Below, one piece after another: positions 35,723 to 47,766 of a DNA stretch of 64,000 nucleotides (positions are counted from its first letter, which is position 1; every line of letters starts with the position of its first letter). The translations under genes were made by a program, and so were the position numbers. The DNA comes from Oscheius sp. JU75 (lineage: Eukaryota; Nematoda; Chromadorea; Rhabditida; Rhabditidae). Location of the stretch: the NCBI GenBank assembly GCA_037178855.1, contig JASJZC010000004.1, positions 682,001-746,000 of the forward strand, written 5' to 3'. A model generated the notes under the pieces. It searched no databases. It was not told the origin of the DNA and saw only the letters and a list, made by a program, of their open reading frames with translations.

Positions 35723-38126
35723 ATGGCATCTCGGAAACCGGCCAAATTCGCCAAGACCCCGTCGACGATACTTTCCGATAGTATAAACCGCTTGACACTG
35801 AAGGAACCTGCAGGAAAGGAGGCCAAGTTCGAGTAAGTTTCCCCATTGTTACTTCGAAAATGATCAAAATTAAGAGATGAGACCCACGTGGTCAGGAACA
35901 GCGCTGCCGAAAACTACTTTATGCAGGGAAAAAGCAGCCAGATGAATGCGGCTCGGAGAGGACGGAAAAAGTTGGGCAGAGTGGAGAGCTCGTCGGATGA
36001 AGACGAGGACACGAAAAAAAAGAAGACTGACGATCCGACGAAACAGTTCTCTCTGCAGAAGCTGAGCAGCTTTGTCGAGGTAGGCAGCCCTTTTTGACCT
36101 AATTTCAGTCTAGACTAAAGATTATAACTGCTTTTGGAGAATGAAACACTGAGACACAGAAGGGAAGCATGCCAACTTAAGCTGGACTTTTGTAACGGGA
36201 ATAGTACTATTCGATAGACCTTTTTGGCATGGGTATGTCCAAGTATTTTGCCATGTATAGTCCTCACTCCGAGACATAACACGTTGATCCAAATCAACGT
36301 CCGTATCGTCTCGGCATTAAAATGCCGCTCCGCAACGTGGCTGGTGTGAATTGTGGCGGCGAACTTATAAACGTTCAGTTTAACGTTAACGCAAAAGACT
36401 TCCGAAGTGAAAGAATTGGCAGCTGTTTTGGCCTTGTAGGTTGGCTTCGGTATAAAAAAAATCCACGATGCATGTCGTAAATTTGTCAAAGCAGCTGGAT
36501 TTCTTGTTAAGAGGATCTTTTGGCTTAAAAATTAGAGTGGAACTCTGAAATTATGGTAAACGGAATTAGTTGGCATCATTTTCGCAGCACGCATGACAGA
36601 CATAAATTCGATAATTCGTTTGGTCAAAGTTCTATATCTGTTTACGAACAGATAGCAGGATTTTACGTTTACTTGTAAGTTTTTCAGAAAACGTCGAAGG
36701 AAAAGCTGAAGAAGGTGAAAGAGTTCGAGAAGAGCTTCGACTACTGGACTGAGGTCTATTTGGCCAGCGAATTTAACATTTGTGTCAGTTTTTCTCTCAT
36801 CCTCTCCCCCAATATCATCATTTTTGCAGCTAATCGGTGCTGGATCCAAAAATGCGGTCCTGAATCTTTATCATCAGCATCTGACCGATGCCGGAGAGAC
36901 GACGTTCATTGTGGACGGATTCAAGGAGGAGGCCAGTGTCCGAGCCATTTTGCAGGTTCTCTTTGACGAGCTGAAGCTCAAGGTATGACTGTTTTTTATG
37001 ACTTTATGCGAAAAATCGGTTTAGAAAGAAACAGGAAAGGATACAGCCTCGTGGGCTCGACAAATAACAGAGTATCTGTCTCACAGAAAAGAGAAGATCT
37101 ACATGTTTCTACACAACATCGACTCCACAAACTTCAGGTAAATTTTTGTCTATTTTTTTTAAGAAGACATGAACAGAGCGTAGTCTGTAATTTTTTATTC
37201 GCACGAAGTTGTAACGTAGAGCAGGGATCACAAACCGGGCCAACCAGGCTTATAAATAGCTCACTTGTTTGGTCAGCAGCCTGGCCGGCCAGGCCAGGAG
37301 CGGTCTCTCTACACGTGGCCTGGTCGAACCTGGCTGACGCGAATATTATCGGAACAAAACTTAAAAGATAGCTGTTTGAAATTTTATATGGTATGCAAAT
37401 ACCATTTCCTGCAGATATGTTGAGTGGAGGCAAAATCTTTTTGAAAACTATACGGAAACCAGCTAGAAAAGAAAAGTGTTTTCTCGTGGGTAAAAAAGCT
37501 TTTCCAGAGACCCAGCTGACCAACGAGCTCTTGCGACCTTGTCTTCAACCCCATGGCTTCGTCTCATTACCACTCTCGACCACCTGAAGACGACAATGAT
37601 GTGGGATTCGAAGCTGGCTCTTCTCTTCAACTTTGTCTTTGTCGAGGCCAGCACGTTCGACTTCAGTCTTGAGAATCTTGTCGCCAGTAAATCGACAGCT
37701 CTTGGTCTAAATCCAAAAAACAAGTCATCTGTTAGTCTCTCCCATTTCTCCTAGGTGATTCAACCCGTTCCAGTCTCACACCATGGCCTCCCTCGACGTG
37801 CTCTGGCAGTCGCTGGCCGAGAATGCCAAGAAGATTTTCGCCATCTTCTTCGGCATGACCTTTGCCAGTGGACAGGGCGTGCCCTTCTGGGACCTGTTCA
37901 ACGCGGCCCGAGACGATTTCCTGGTCTCGAGCGATGCAGCCTTGCGCCAACTACTCGTCGAGTTCGAGGATCATCGAATTCTGAAGTAGGTCGTCCTTCT
38001 TTTCCATCCAAAACCATATTCAGTCGACGTAGACGCGAGGACGGCAACGAGAATCTCCTTTCCTGTATCGAGCGCCAGCTCGTCGAGGCTTTTCTGGCTG
38101 AGAAGAACATCACGCTTGAGATCTAG
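35723..38126 (+). CDS. orc-2: Origin recognition complex subunit 2
   Basis: The start ATG abuts a TCTCCCAG acceptor, as in a downstream operon gene. An N-terminal disordered tail ([20 protein letters not shown]) leads to the AAA-like core: [105 protein letters not shown], and the winged helix [20 protein letters not shown] ending [11 protein letters not shown]2 with ORC3 helps load the MCM helicase at replication origins. Most introns are about 45 bp, but those at about 36085-36690 and 37138-37507 are long and carry inserted repeat-like sequence. The exon after NPKNKSS uses the acceptor CGTTCCAG near 37772, avoiding a stop that the nearer TCCTAG would cause. Confidence 0.9.
36085..36690. other. 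600-bp insertion-like intron of orc-2
   Basis: This intron is over ten times the local norm. It contains short perfect palindromes: ACGTTGAT/ATCAACGT at 36290-36309, CGGCATTAAAATGCCG at 36315-36330 and ATCTGT/ACAGAT at about 36640-36657. The minus strand has a 124-codon open frame without a recognised family. I infer a worn insertion, type unknown. Confidence 0.35.
37222..37352. repeat. GGCCAGG-rich repeat, copy A (orc-2 intron)
   Basis: Contains CCTGGCCGGCCAGG, a perfect palindrome, near 37280 and ends CGAACCTGGCTGACGCGAAT. The ending recurs as CGAACCTGGCCGACGCGGAC in copy B near 45975. GC content is far above the surrounding AT-rich intron. Confidence 0.5.
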
Positions 38127-38485
38127 TTCTTTTCCTCTTTCCTCTACGGTTATCCCATTTCCTTCTCTCACATTCCACACGTTGTATAATACATGTTCTT
38201 GCGTTTTTTTGCCTCTACCTATTCCCGATTTTTTTTTGAAAACGGGATCGGACTGCAGCGATGTTGCTGTCTTCAAGGGCCGGAAAGAATAGATACTGTC
38301 ATCTTGCAGCATTCTTCACAAAATGTCAGGGAGAGCATCATGTCGAATGTTATCAAGTACAGCCCTCAAAGGAAGGATTAACTCTCAGAATTGGTGCAAA
38401 GAAGGATACCAGTCTGAAACATTTATATTCCAGAGATCTGCTGTTACCGAAGAAGTAGTTCATCCGATTCGGGATGATAGTACGC

Positions 38486-41400
38486 TTAGCGAGCGCGAAG
38501 AACACGGAAGACGAGACCGATGTAGCCGAGAACGTAGATGCCAAACGTGTAAGTGATCATCACAACCCAGTTAGGATAAAAGTTGTCCGGATGGAAGCTG
38601 AACATGTCCATGACCTCCTGTCCCGTCGAAAGACAAATATCCACCGTCTGACCTTTATGATTCTCGCAGAGGAACTTGGACTCCGAGCTGTCGAACTCAT
38701 TTACGATAAAATTCTCGTAGCCGAAGCGAAACCACGAGAGATACTGGACCCAGCCAATCCAGTCCGGCAGCTGCTCGACGTTGACCATCAGTCCGCCGGT
38801 GATCGAGAGTGCCGTGAGCAAGGGACCGGTGACGGAGACGGCTACCGCGTAGCTCGGAGCCACGGCTGAGACACAGACGCCCAGCGCCAGCACATTCCAT
38901 TCTACAATCACGCCGTTGATGAGGGCCTGGAAGAATATGGTGTTAGTGAGAGATGTGAAATTTCAGAGATGGTAGTCACCAGAAAGGAGTTCACGGTAGG
39001 CATCAAGTTACAGAAGTCATAAGAAAACTAGTAATTAAGAAGTACTAAGGACTGCTGCCGACTAACAATAAGGCACTATGATGGGTCAACCTGTATTAAC
39101 AGAAATCAACGGGACATTTAGGTGCTAAGGGACATTGGTAATGAGTTATGGTTCAAGAGGTAATAGAGAAAGTAAGACAGTAGTGAAACCAAGCCACTGG
39201 ATCCATTGGACCAGGGAGAAGGAAAGGTATCAGGACAGCTTACAACATCTAAAGGAGATGAAATACATTGAACAAGAAGTCAAAGAAAATGGTAAGGAGC
39301 AGTTAGTAAGCGTGCAGAGCGACGATAACCAGCTACTGGTAGAGTGGCAGACGCAAGGGAAGAACAGAATGGATACAGAGACAGAATATGTTGGTGTTAG
39401 TTGACACGAGGCATCATTATGGTTCATCAGTCATAGTGAGGGGTGTAGTTATTAGAGACAGACAAGAGTTATTGAACAGAAAGCTGAGAATGAGTACAGA
39501 CTGACATAGGATATGGAGCGACACCAGATCGAGAGACAAAATTTTAAAATATAAGCCTACCTTGAAGAAATGAAGAGTATGTTCCCTGAATCCGATGCCA
39601 AAGTACGAGACGGCGATCATGAGCATTCCGTCAAATGTGAACAGCGGCAGATAGCTGAGGATCCTAGCCAGATAGTAAACGTAGACCGGATAGATGCCAT
39701 CATGATATTCGCGGACGAGCAGGGGGAAATCGAAGGGCATGTAGGCCTGGACGCCGTAGATCGTCGCGTAGGTCATCTCCGAGATGTAGTAGAAGAGCGC
39801 ACCGGTTAGAGACAACAGTCCATCCTGGTCGTGATTGGACCGGAAGTAGAGAGCGATGAGGAAGCCAGCCATCACGACCTTCTGAATGATTTTGGCTCGC
39901 ATCAGGGCCGGTGTGCGCATATTCGAGAGTGAGTAGCGAATGAGGAGGGCCAGAATCTGCTGGAAGATGCCGTTCGACTGGTGCGGTTCCAGTCTCTTCA
40001 TCTGGCGCTCTCCTTCCATTTGTTGATCCAGACGTGCCCACAGCTGGTCTTGCTCGAACTTGTCGGCAATCTGCTGACAGCGCTCCTTGCACTCGTCTAC
40101 GTTGTCCGGCCAGATGGCCAGCGTGTCAATGTAGTGATCTGCGGGATTTGTGTGATCCGGCATCGTGTAGCCACAGTCGTGGAAGAACAGAATGGCCTCG
40201 TGCGGGATTCCGTGGAAGGCGACCCGGCCCTGGGCCAGGAAGACGACTTTATCAAACAGTTCAAAGACCTCGGAACTCGGCTGATGAATCGTGCAGATAA
40301 TGGTCTTTCCGCTATCAGCGGCCAGACGCTCCAGACGCTGGACGACAGTCATAGCCATGTGCGAGTCGAGTCCCGTCGTCGGCTCGTCGCAGAACAAAAT
40401 AGGCGGATTGTTGAGCATCTCCGTCGCGAAGGCCAGTCTCTTCATCTCACCGCCACTGAAAGACTTAGGTTAGAAGAACGTTTCTTTCTTCAGTTCGACT
40501 CTTTGTGACTACCGAGACAGTATAGTTCCGGTAATGTTTTCGATACGTCACTATCTACAATACCTAACCGATAAGCACCTAGACACAATAAGATTCCCTA
40601 GAGTCTTATTCTGAACCAATTTTGATAAGCAAGAAGTTGTTTTCACACTTTGCAATGTTCTACAAATTGGTAGAACAGATCAATAACTAAAACTTTGCAA
40701 ACCATAACAAAGCAGAATAGTATCTTATTTGCACCGAAAAATACAAGTCAAAGTATAGTAGCGACCAAGACAGCTCACCTATGTCGCACCCAAACTGTCT
40801 CGGCTCACATCTTCCATGAGGCCTTCTGCCATTGCCCTCTTCGTCGTGATTAATTTTCACCTAGTTTGAGGTAAACAAACAGTTCCGACCCTGAGAAACA
40901 AGTGGTTGGTATAAATTTTGGTAAAGCTCTTCTCTCACCTCGAGGAGAGCGATTGGAACCATTTAGCTTACCTTAGGTTCTAAAAGAGATCGTATGCTAT
41001 TCAGGTTTTTACCACCATTGTCAGACGGCCGACTCTAATCAAACGAGAGTACTGTACCAGAGAATTACTAGAAGCGGAGAATACTGCAGTAGAGGGTGTC
41101 ATTTAGATCATACTGGCCGGTTCTGTATTACTAGTTTGAACAGTAAAAAGAGTCGTGGTCTGGCTGGATGGGATCGACCACTAGGGCAGCTGTATGCTAC
41201 AGTAACTCAGATCGGCTCTTTTTCACTCTCTCCTCTAGAAAATCAAACAAACCTGATGCCCTTGACGAGTCCGGGAATTCCAATGCGACTGGCTTGTGAT
41301 CCGGACAGCAGCATATTCTCCATGACGGCTTGGACACGACTCTTGCGTTCCTCGGGCGAGCAGGTGAGTCGCAGACGGGCCTGTATCATCAGATGTTCCT

Positions 41401-41745
41401 TCACGGTCAGTGTGCCGACGAAGAGGTCTTCCTGTTGGACGTAGGCCGAAACATTGGTCACATTCTTGCCGATTGCCTGTCCGTTGACGAGAATCTCTCC
41501 CTCGAAGACGAGTCCGCGCAAGTTCCTCTGGAGCAGACTGTTGAGCAGGGTCGTCTTACCGGCTCCACTGGCTCCCATCAAGGCCACAACCTCGCCCGGC
41601 ACCGCGATTCCACTGATTCCATGGAGCAGCTGACGGCCGGCCTTGGTCCTGACGCGCAGATTCCTCCACTGGATCGAACAGGTAGCGTCTCCTGGAAAGT
41701 TGAAGCCATTTTGGGGAGACTTGGAGACGTACCTTCCTCGGCCAT
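38486..41745 (-). CDS. ABCG (White-type) half-transporter
   Basis: Four exons (41733-41745, 41254-41691, 39561-40455, 38486-38926) give about 596 residues, the normal ABCG half-transporter size. The nucleotide-binding domain comes first: Walker A GASGAGKTTLLN, YVQQEDLFVGTLTVKEHL (Q-loop), signature SGGEMKRLAFATEM, Walker B PPILFCDEPTTGLDS and the H-loop TIHQPSS. The membrane domain follows (MTYATIYGVQAYMPFDFPLL, EYHDGIYPVYVYYLARILSY, GVCVSAVAPSYAVAVSVTGP, WIGWVQYLSWFRFGYENFIV) with a Cys-containing loop before the last helix. It should dimerise and export lipids or small hydrophobic compounds; C. elegans homologues are the wht genes. Exon 1 is only 13 bases (MAEEG); an earlier start upstream is possible. 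Introns of 634 and 797 bp carry repeats. Confidence 0.9.
40650..40676. repeat. Hairpin repeat, copy 1 (ABCG intron)
   Basis: GTTCTAC and GTAGAAC form a 7-bp stem with a six-base loop at 40657-40676, preceded by TTTGCAAT. The word TTTGCAATGTTCTAC recurs exactly at 49884-49898, and a related hairpin lies at 60897. Confidence 0.4.
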
Positions 41746-42997
41746 TGGTAGATCGGATTCTGTTCAGAGTTCTTTTCGAGACTTTGGAGCTTCAAAAATC
41801 TGCTAATTGAGTAGGGAAATTCAGAAACTTTGAAAACACTTCGTAATTGGGTATCTTTGATAACGAGTTCGAAATCGAAAAAAAAGATCCTTGTTGCTCT
41901 CCTCGATGGGAAAGCCTTCCAAAATTTTTGGCCAACCACTAGTATCTCAGCGTCAGACCTCTTTGATAACCTCAAACTAGGTGAAAATAATATCACGAAG
42001 AACCAAGCGACAGCTGTGAAGTCATAGAAGACGCGCTCTGAGGAAGTAATACTGGCACGATACGGGTAAGACAGTGTCGGATGGAATCAGGATCGGTTTA
42101 CTGGGGACAGGATCAGGCATGCAGGACCACATTATGAATAGTGGACAAAGTTGGGCTAGGACATTGCGACATGAAAACCTGCTAGTACTGGTAGGTTTGG
42201 AAAGAGACAGATTCACATGATTGGAAGGTCGAGAAAAGGCCAGGCATAGATTGAAGTATAGTACTCTTTGGACTCAACAAAGACAATCCTTAAGCGATTA
42301 GATACCCGTCCAATATCCTCACTTCTCGGGCAGAAATAGCCTACCTCCACGACGGATCTTGAAGGCTCATATTTTTGTCCTACCTTCTGTTGGTTGGACT
42401 GCCGCGGAGAAGTACGAAATAGCTGAGGAAGATGGTCGCCAAGAAGAATTTCTTCGACGGACTCAAAGACAAAATGTGAGACAAAGTGCAGGCTGTAGAA
42501 GACCATCGGATCGTACGAGAGGCTTCGATTTAAAGTGACAAGTAGAAACAAACATTTGAGTGAGCTTTTTTTGTTGTTCCTCTGACTAGCCAAAAAACCT
42601 TTAAAAAAAACCGATTCAAAAATTCCGCCAAAACAGCGGAGAATCTCGAGACGAACGTTTTATGCACAATCCTTTACAGTTATTAAACCGATCCGCGGTT
42701 GGCCTAAAATTTCTTATCTTTCACTATTGTTTTTGTTGATCTCATTGTTTTTCGGAAGCATAATATTTCACAGCAGTACAGAGAGACGGATACAAAAAAA
42801 AACCAAATTCACGATATTCAAAGCCTTTTCTATGTACCGTTTTCCTGTTTGCCGTTTACCTAATATTGTCTCGCACATAACTGTCGCTGCATTCGTTTTT
42901 AGAGAAGTTGAATAGTCTTTCTTGGGAGTAACATGAGCAGTAATATTCCCTTTCTTTCTTGTTTTGTTTCTCAACGTTTTCTGCTTTCAGAGCCTCA
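41746..42997. other. 1.25 kb between ABCG and polo-like kinase genes
   Basis: Divergent promoter region. Near 42420-42560 the minus strand has a frame with a hydrophobic stretch (FFLATIFLSYFVLLRGSPTN) ending at a GTAGG donor-like site, but no start codon in frame. It could be an orphan exon. Nothing else seen. Confidence 0.3.
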
Positions 42998-45124
42998 ATG
43001 TCTGAAAATGAGGCACTAATGAAGAGAGGTGACGTGATCCGTCCTCAAAGCGATAGGGAACGGTACAAGATCGTCAAGTTCCTTGGACAGGGAGGATTTG
43101 GAAAAGTTTTCGCCGCAGACTGCGTGCTATCCGGACGTCGAGTAGCTGTCAAAGTCATTAGCAAGAAACAGCTAAAGGAGAAATCGCAAGCAAGAAAGAT
43201 AGCTCGTGAGATTGAACTCCATAGGTCAGTCAGTTTCTTGTGTATGTGTGACTTGTTATTTCAGACTGTCCCGTCATGCAAACATTGTCCGGATGACCTC
43301 TGCATTCGAAGATAGAAATGCTTTTTTCATGATAATGGAGCTATGCCAATCAACTACTCTTTACCATCGTATCAATGAGACGCATGGTCCGTTTTGTCTT
43401 TGCCTCTGCCCTTATTGCACTTGTTCAGCCAGTATTGGATATTTCGACGAATATCAAGCCTCGCGCTACGTAGGACAGCTCATCGATGCTGTCATCTACC
43501 TCGCCGAAATCGAAATTATCCATAGAGACCTGAAGCCAGGAAATGTTCTTATCTGCAAGTTCGCTGTAGTCTTCTGTACCATGTTCTTCATTTAGCGCAC
43601 GGCGACAATATCAAACTATGCGACTTCGGACTGGCATCGCGGATTGAGGATCTTCTTCCAGGCAGTGTCTCCGGAACCCCCAACTATCTTGCACCTGAGG
43701 TCATACAAAAGGCCGGTCACTCGCTGGCAAGCGAAGTGTGGTCCATCGGATGTCTCGTCTTCTGTATGCTTGTCGGAAAACCGCCATTCGAAGCCAGCAC
43801 TGTCCAAGCTACATACGATCGCATTCTGACAGGAATTTACACGTAATTTCTTGGTAATTGTCTAACGAGCTCATCTTCAGTTATCCACCGAACTTGTGTA
43901 TCAGCGATGCTGCAAAATCCATGATCAGAGGCTGTCTGACTCCTAATTATCATCAGAGATCTGGATTGTACTTCCTGTCCACTGAAGGCTGGATCGAAAT
44001 GACACAGGCTAGCGTGAATCCATATGTCAAGTTAGTGCTTCTCCGTCGCAGTGGGAGCTTTATTTTAGAGCTTTGATAGGAACCAACGGTCAACCAGAAC
44101 CCATGCCGCCCCAGAGAGCCAGCTTCAAACTAGTGAACAACAATCATATCTACGGAGTGCCTATGCCAACGTTCCTTCCGCCTACTTCTCCCACTTGCGA
44201 CTCCGGACTGGGCTATTCCGACCACAATATGATGTGCCAATCGAGCAGTGCTCCAGCTTTAGTGAGGCAGCTTGCCTTGTACACGAGGAATGTTATCGAG
44301 TTAGCAGGTTTGTTGGCCTATAATGTCCGCCTAACAGCCGGTTCAGCCCGACGGACACACTTGGTTCCCTCATCATTCCCCTCCTTGGCAGTTGCAAAAT
44401 GGGTCGACTATTCGAATAGACATGGATTTGGATGCAAGCTTACAAATGGAACTTTGGCAATCAAATTCAACAATGGAACGTGTCTCAGTTGGCCGTACGC
44501 TCCTTTTTCAAACCTGTAAATGGCTTATTCAGACCAAATTCGGACACTCTGCTTTATACCACGGATCCTTTTTCCACTCCGAGGGCTCTGAACACGACTG
44601 GAAGAATGACCGCCTTGGAGGAGGAACAAGTGCAACTAGCAGTATCGTATCGTAACTACATGGACATGGAGCTGAACTCGTTATCCCTGCCGACATCCAC
44701 CTATCCTCCAAATCCATCGGAGGACGCAATTCGCGTTGTCTATCAGCGCATTCAGAAAGGCCATGTCGTTATTTACCTCAGCGATGGAACGCTTCAGGTA
44801 GTCTTTTTTCATATAGCTTGTGAGAATAATTTTCCAGGTACTCTTGATGAAATGCAGAACCAAAATCATCATGTGGAAAGGAGAAGACGACAGCTACATT
44901 GGAATTTCCGTAGTGCCGAAACACGAGGCCCCGACTGCTTACCGTTGTATTCCTTTCAGTAATTCTTTACAGCTGAACGAGCAGCCAAAGTACGCTATTT
45001 TCTAAATCTAAAATATTGTAGTTTCAGGCTTCGAAAGATCTTCAACGATATGATTCCCCTGATGGAATCGGACTTGAGAGACTTCTGCTCGTCCAACCTA
45101 CTCCCGCTTCCGTTGATGTATTAG
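42998..45124 (+). CDS. Polo-like kinase
   Basis: MSENEALMKRGDVI follows a CTTTCAG acceptor. The kinase has FLGQGGFGKVFAAD (glycine loop), RVAVKVISKK (catalytic Lys), IIHRDLKPGNVLI (HRD), KLCDFGLAS (DFG) and the polo-type SGTPNYLAPEVI activation segment, then WSIGCLVFCMLVGKPPFE. After a linker, polo box 1 reads VAKWVDYSNRHGFGCKLTNG and polo box 2 includes IRVVYQRIQKGHVVIYLSDG and KCRTKIIMWKGEDDS. Two polo boxes of the PLK1-3 layout argue against PLK4/SAK. Polo kinases drive mitotic entry, centrosome maturation and, in nematodes, meiotic pairing. The sequence is divergent from PLK1 (GTPNYLAPE for GTPNYIAPE, unusual text after the kinase end), so it may be a plk-3-like paralogue. AATAAA near 45270. 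Confidence 0.88.
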
Positions 45125-45552
45125 TTTTTGACAGACTCCCAGTTTTTTTTATTCTTTATCTAGTCACATTATATTTTTAGTTGCCCCAGTTAGTCTTTCA
45201 GTTATTGTTATCGCTGGCCCATTTTGTTGAACAGTAATTTTTATATATGGGCTATTACAATCTGTATAAATAAATATTTTTGCTTGTTTCGAGTAAGAAC
45301 TTTTCGAATTAGAGCCAGAAGACGTATCTGGCTTTGTTCATTCCGTGCCAAGCTCGAGCTCCATTCCTAGTTCTGCCGCTATTCGGTTGTGACTGCACTG
45401 TGTTATACTCACAAAGCAGTAAAGACTGATTTTCCTGGAACACTGCACTCTCATTGCTCCTCATTCTTGCATTGCGTCGGTGGTCCAGATCCAGTTGGCC
45501 CCTGATTTACATTATTACATCGATCACCATTTTTGTTTCAGCTCGGTGAAAC

Positions 45553-46793
45553 ATGGCTGGCATCGAGGATATTCAGAAGAGCTCTGCTCCCATCTTTGAT
45601 CCGGCAGGCCGTTTTTAGCCGAAAAGAGTTCTCTGGAACATATTGGTGGAGGAAGACGGAGATGATGCTCTCCAAGCCGAGCTCAAAGGTAATTCGTTAA
45701 ACTATCTCATCAATGAGAATATTGACAATAAAGAAGAAAGGTATGACGTTGTGTTTTAGGTGCAAGAACAGTCTTCAGCAGTGACCTGGATCCTCCTGCC
45801 GTTCCATTGGAAAAAATACACTTTCGATCGTGAAGCGACTAAGCATCGAAACGACTGGTGACATTTCTTTCATTCTACCTAAACAGGGAACGAAAACCTG
45901 GCCAGCCAGACCGGGCCAGGTTTGTACGCAGAGGGCGCTCGTTTTTTACAGACTGTGCAAGCCGAACCTGGCCGACGCGGACATTTCGGCCAAGTTTGCG
46001 ACGTCTGACTCCAACATGATCGATCTTTACAGGAAGATTCGCCCCGAAAACTATGGTGAAATCTACAATCTGATGAGCGAGAAGTGCCGAAGGATTACTC
46101 TGCTGGTGGCTTGCTCAAAGCGCTAGTCATGTCAAATATCTTGAACAATTGGTGAGCGTTGTTTCACCTTCATTAAGTACCATCTAATAGTGCAAATCTA
46201 CTGATACTGACATTTTGAAGATCATTTGTTCTGACAGGGACGAGAAAGCCTACTGCAGAGGAGCCTTTTACAAACCGCTCAAGAGATATACTTTCCGAGG
46301 AACTCTGGCCACAGATTTCCGTTTCCTGACTTTCGACATCCGAATTATTATCTGCACCGCTCTCAAATCGAAGATTCGTATGGATCATTGGGTCCGATCA
46401 GGATGGAAAGGTAGAACTGTTCACTACTTGTCCTATGCAGATCACCGATTGTTTTGATTTCTTTGACGTAAAAAAAAAACGATAACTTCAGGTGGATTCC
46501 GAGTACGATCCCGATTTAGCATCGGTCTTTATAGGCGATCCTAAAATGCTCGACAGTTTGAACCAGATCAGCTGTTCAGTCTAACCTTCACCGTACTCCC
46601 TCAGGCCAGATTGATGCTCCTCGAGCAGAAGCAGAGAAGAAGCACTTCTTGGTAAAAGTTGCTCGCTCTTCGACGTATCCTGGTCTCATTTTCACAGCTT
46701 CTACTGGCTTTTCCGCAGGAGCTCTTATCAGTTATGCACTTTTTAAGGGTTATCTTTGGGTGTTTGCTTTTAACACCACTTTTGTTGCTATGT
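45553..46793 (+). pseudogene. Unidentified gene, probably broken
   Basis: Starts MAGIEDIQKSSAPIFDPAGR, then a stop (TAG, 45616), and resumes in frame as PKRVLWNILVEEDGDDALQA. After an intron, ARTVFSSDLDPPAVPLEKIH. Later pieces in changing frames: NMIDLYRKIRPENYGEIYNL, DYSAGGLLKALVMSNI, EKAYCRGAFYKPLKRYTFRG, DSEYDPDLASVFIGDPKMLD, AEAEKKHFLVKVA and a hydrophobic end (TGFSAGALISYALFKGYLWV). Each reads like real protein, but stops and frame changes separate them, and a GGCCAGG-rich repeat sits in the middle (45895-45995). I do not recognise the family. The call is pseudogene unless unseen splicing resolves it. Confidence 0.4.
45895..45995. repeat. GGCCAGG-rich repeat, copy B
   Basis: Opens with AACCTGGCC and GGCCAGGTT as 9-bp inverted arms around AGCCAGACCG, and ends CGAACCTGGCCGACGCGGAC, matching the end of copy A in the orc-2 intron (37329-37348) with three differences over 20 bases. 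Confidence 0.5.
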
Positions 46794-47684
46794 AAATAGT
46801 TTATTATAGCTGTCTTTCATTTGAAACTGGAGGGAGATCACGGGGGGTTGATATGATGATGCTTAATACTCACATTGATCACTCTTTTTTCAGTATCCGA
46901 TTCAACAGTTCAATTAATTTGCATGCATCTAAGTAATCAAGACGCGTTCTCCCGTAGCTTTTAGAGGGGGGCGGTTGTTGGTCTTGTTGAAATGCTAGAT
47001 GTCTACAGTCGTTTTTGACGAACAGTGATAGCTGTTGCCCATTCGGACTTTCCTACTACACTCATTGTCTGATTTCTATTCTTCTGCTTTTGACTCTTGT
47101 TCGCCCGCCTCTCAGCATGTATCCTTCCAATCTAACTACTGTGACAAGAGCAACGTTCTCTCAACGTTCGTATCTTCAACGTTGGGAGAACGTTTAATGG
47201 ACAAGTCAGCTAAGAGGGCACTGGTACACAAAACCAATACCATATTTTCAATTTTTAGCCCTAGGCTCTTCCACCAAGACTACGAAGCCGGCGAGAAGAG
47301 TGCATACAGCTTACTTGGCTACTTTCCATTCTCCGAATGCGTCTTCTTCTATTCCTTCTTCTCAGCGACCCGGCTTCTACCATCTCGTCGATGACCGATA
47401 GCTCTCCTTCCTTCTCTTCTCCATAGGTCAAGCGAATCTCGAAGGGGAGACTACCGTCGCATAAAATCGACTGAATGAAGTAGTCGGGACACTTGGCAGT
47501 ATTCGAACACGAATTTATTGAAGGTATTTTTTTGTTGAAAAATTCTTCTCTCGAAGCGCGAAGAGTTTTATAAACAGTTTTTAAACCCAACAAATAAACA
47601 CAAATTTTAAATAAACAAAAGTCATTAAGTTCCGCCTTCTTTTAACGGGCTTCCATAGACTAAAGTTCGCAACGGCGCCCTCAT
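46794..47684. other. Gap with one possible minus-strand exon
   Basis: The minus strand at about 47350-47500 reads KCPDYFIQSILCDGSLPFEI and RLTYGEEKEGELSVIDEMVE, which has protein-like composition, but I find no partner exons, family or start. Otherwise nothing seen before the tRNA. Confidence 0.3.
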
Positions 47685-47766
47685 GCAGTCATGTCCGAGT
47701 GGTTAAGGAGATTGACTAGAAATCAATTGGGCTCTGCCCGCGTAGGTTCGAATCCTGCTGACTGCG
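47685..47766 (+). tRNA. tRNA-Ser (anticodon AGA)
   Basis: An 82-nt cloverleaf: acceptor arm GCAGTCA pairing with TGACTGC plus discriminator G, A-box GTCCGAGTGGTTAAGGAG, anticodon loop CTAGAAA, a long variable arm GGGCTCTGCCC typical of serine tRNAs, and B-box GGTTCGAATCC. No intron, and no encoded CCA. An oligo-T run follows at about 47773. It decodes UCU (and UCC after inosine modification). It is nearly identical to the tRNA-Ser(CGA) at 59357 apart from stem pairs and anticodon. Confidence 0.97.

Noticed and set aside
39135-39404. 89-codon plus-strand frame inside an ABCG intron
   Set aside because: Lies wholly in a 634-bp intron between two well-supported exons, highly polar composition, no start context or family.
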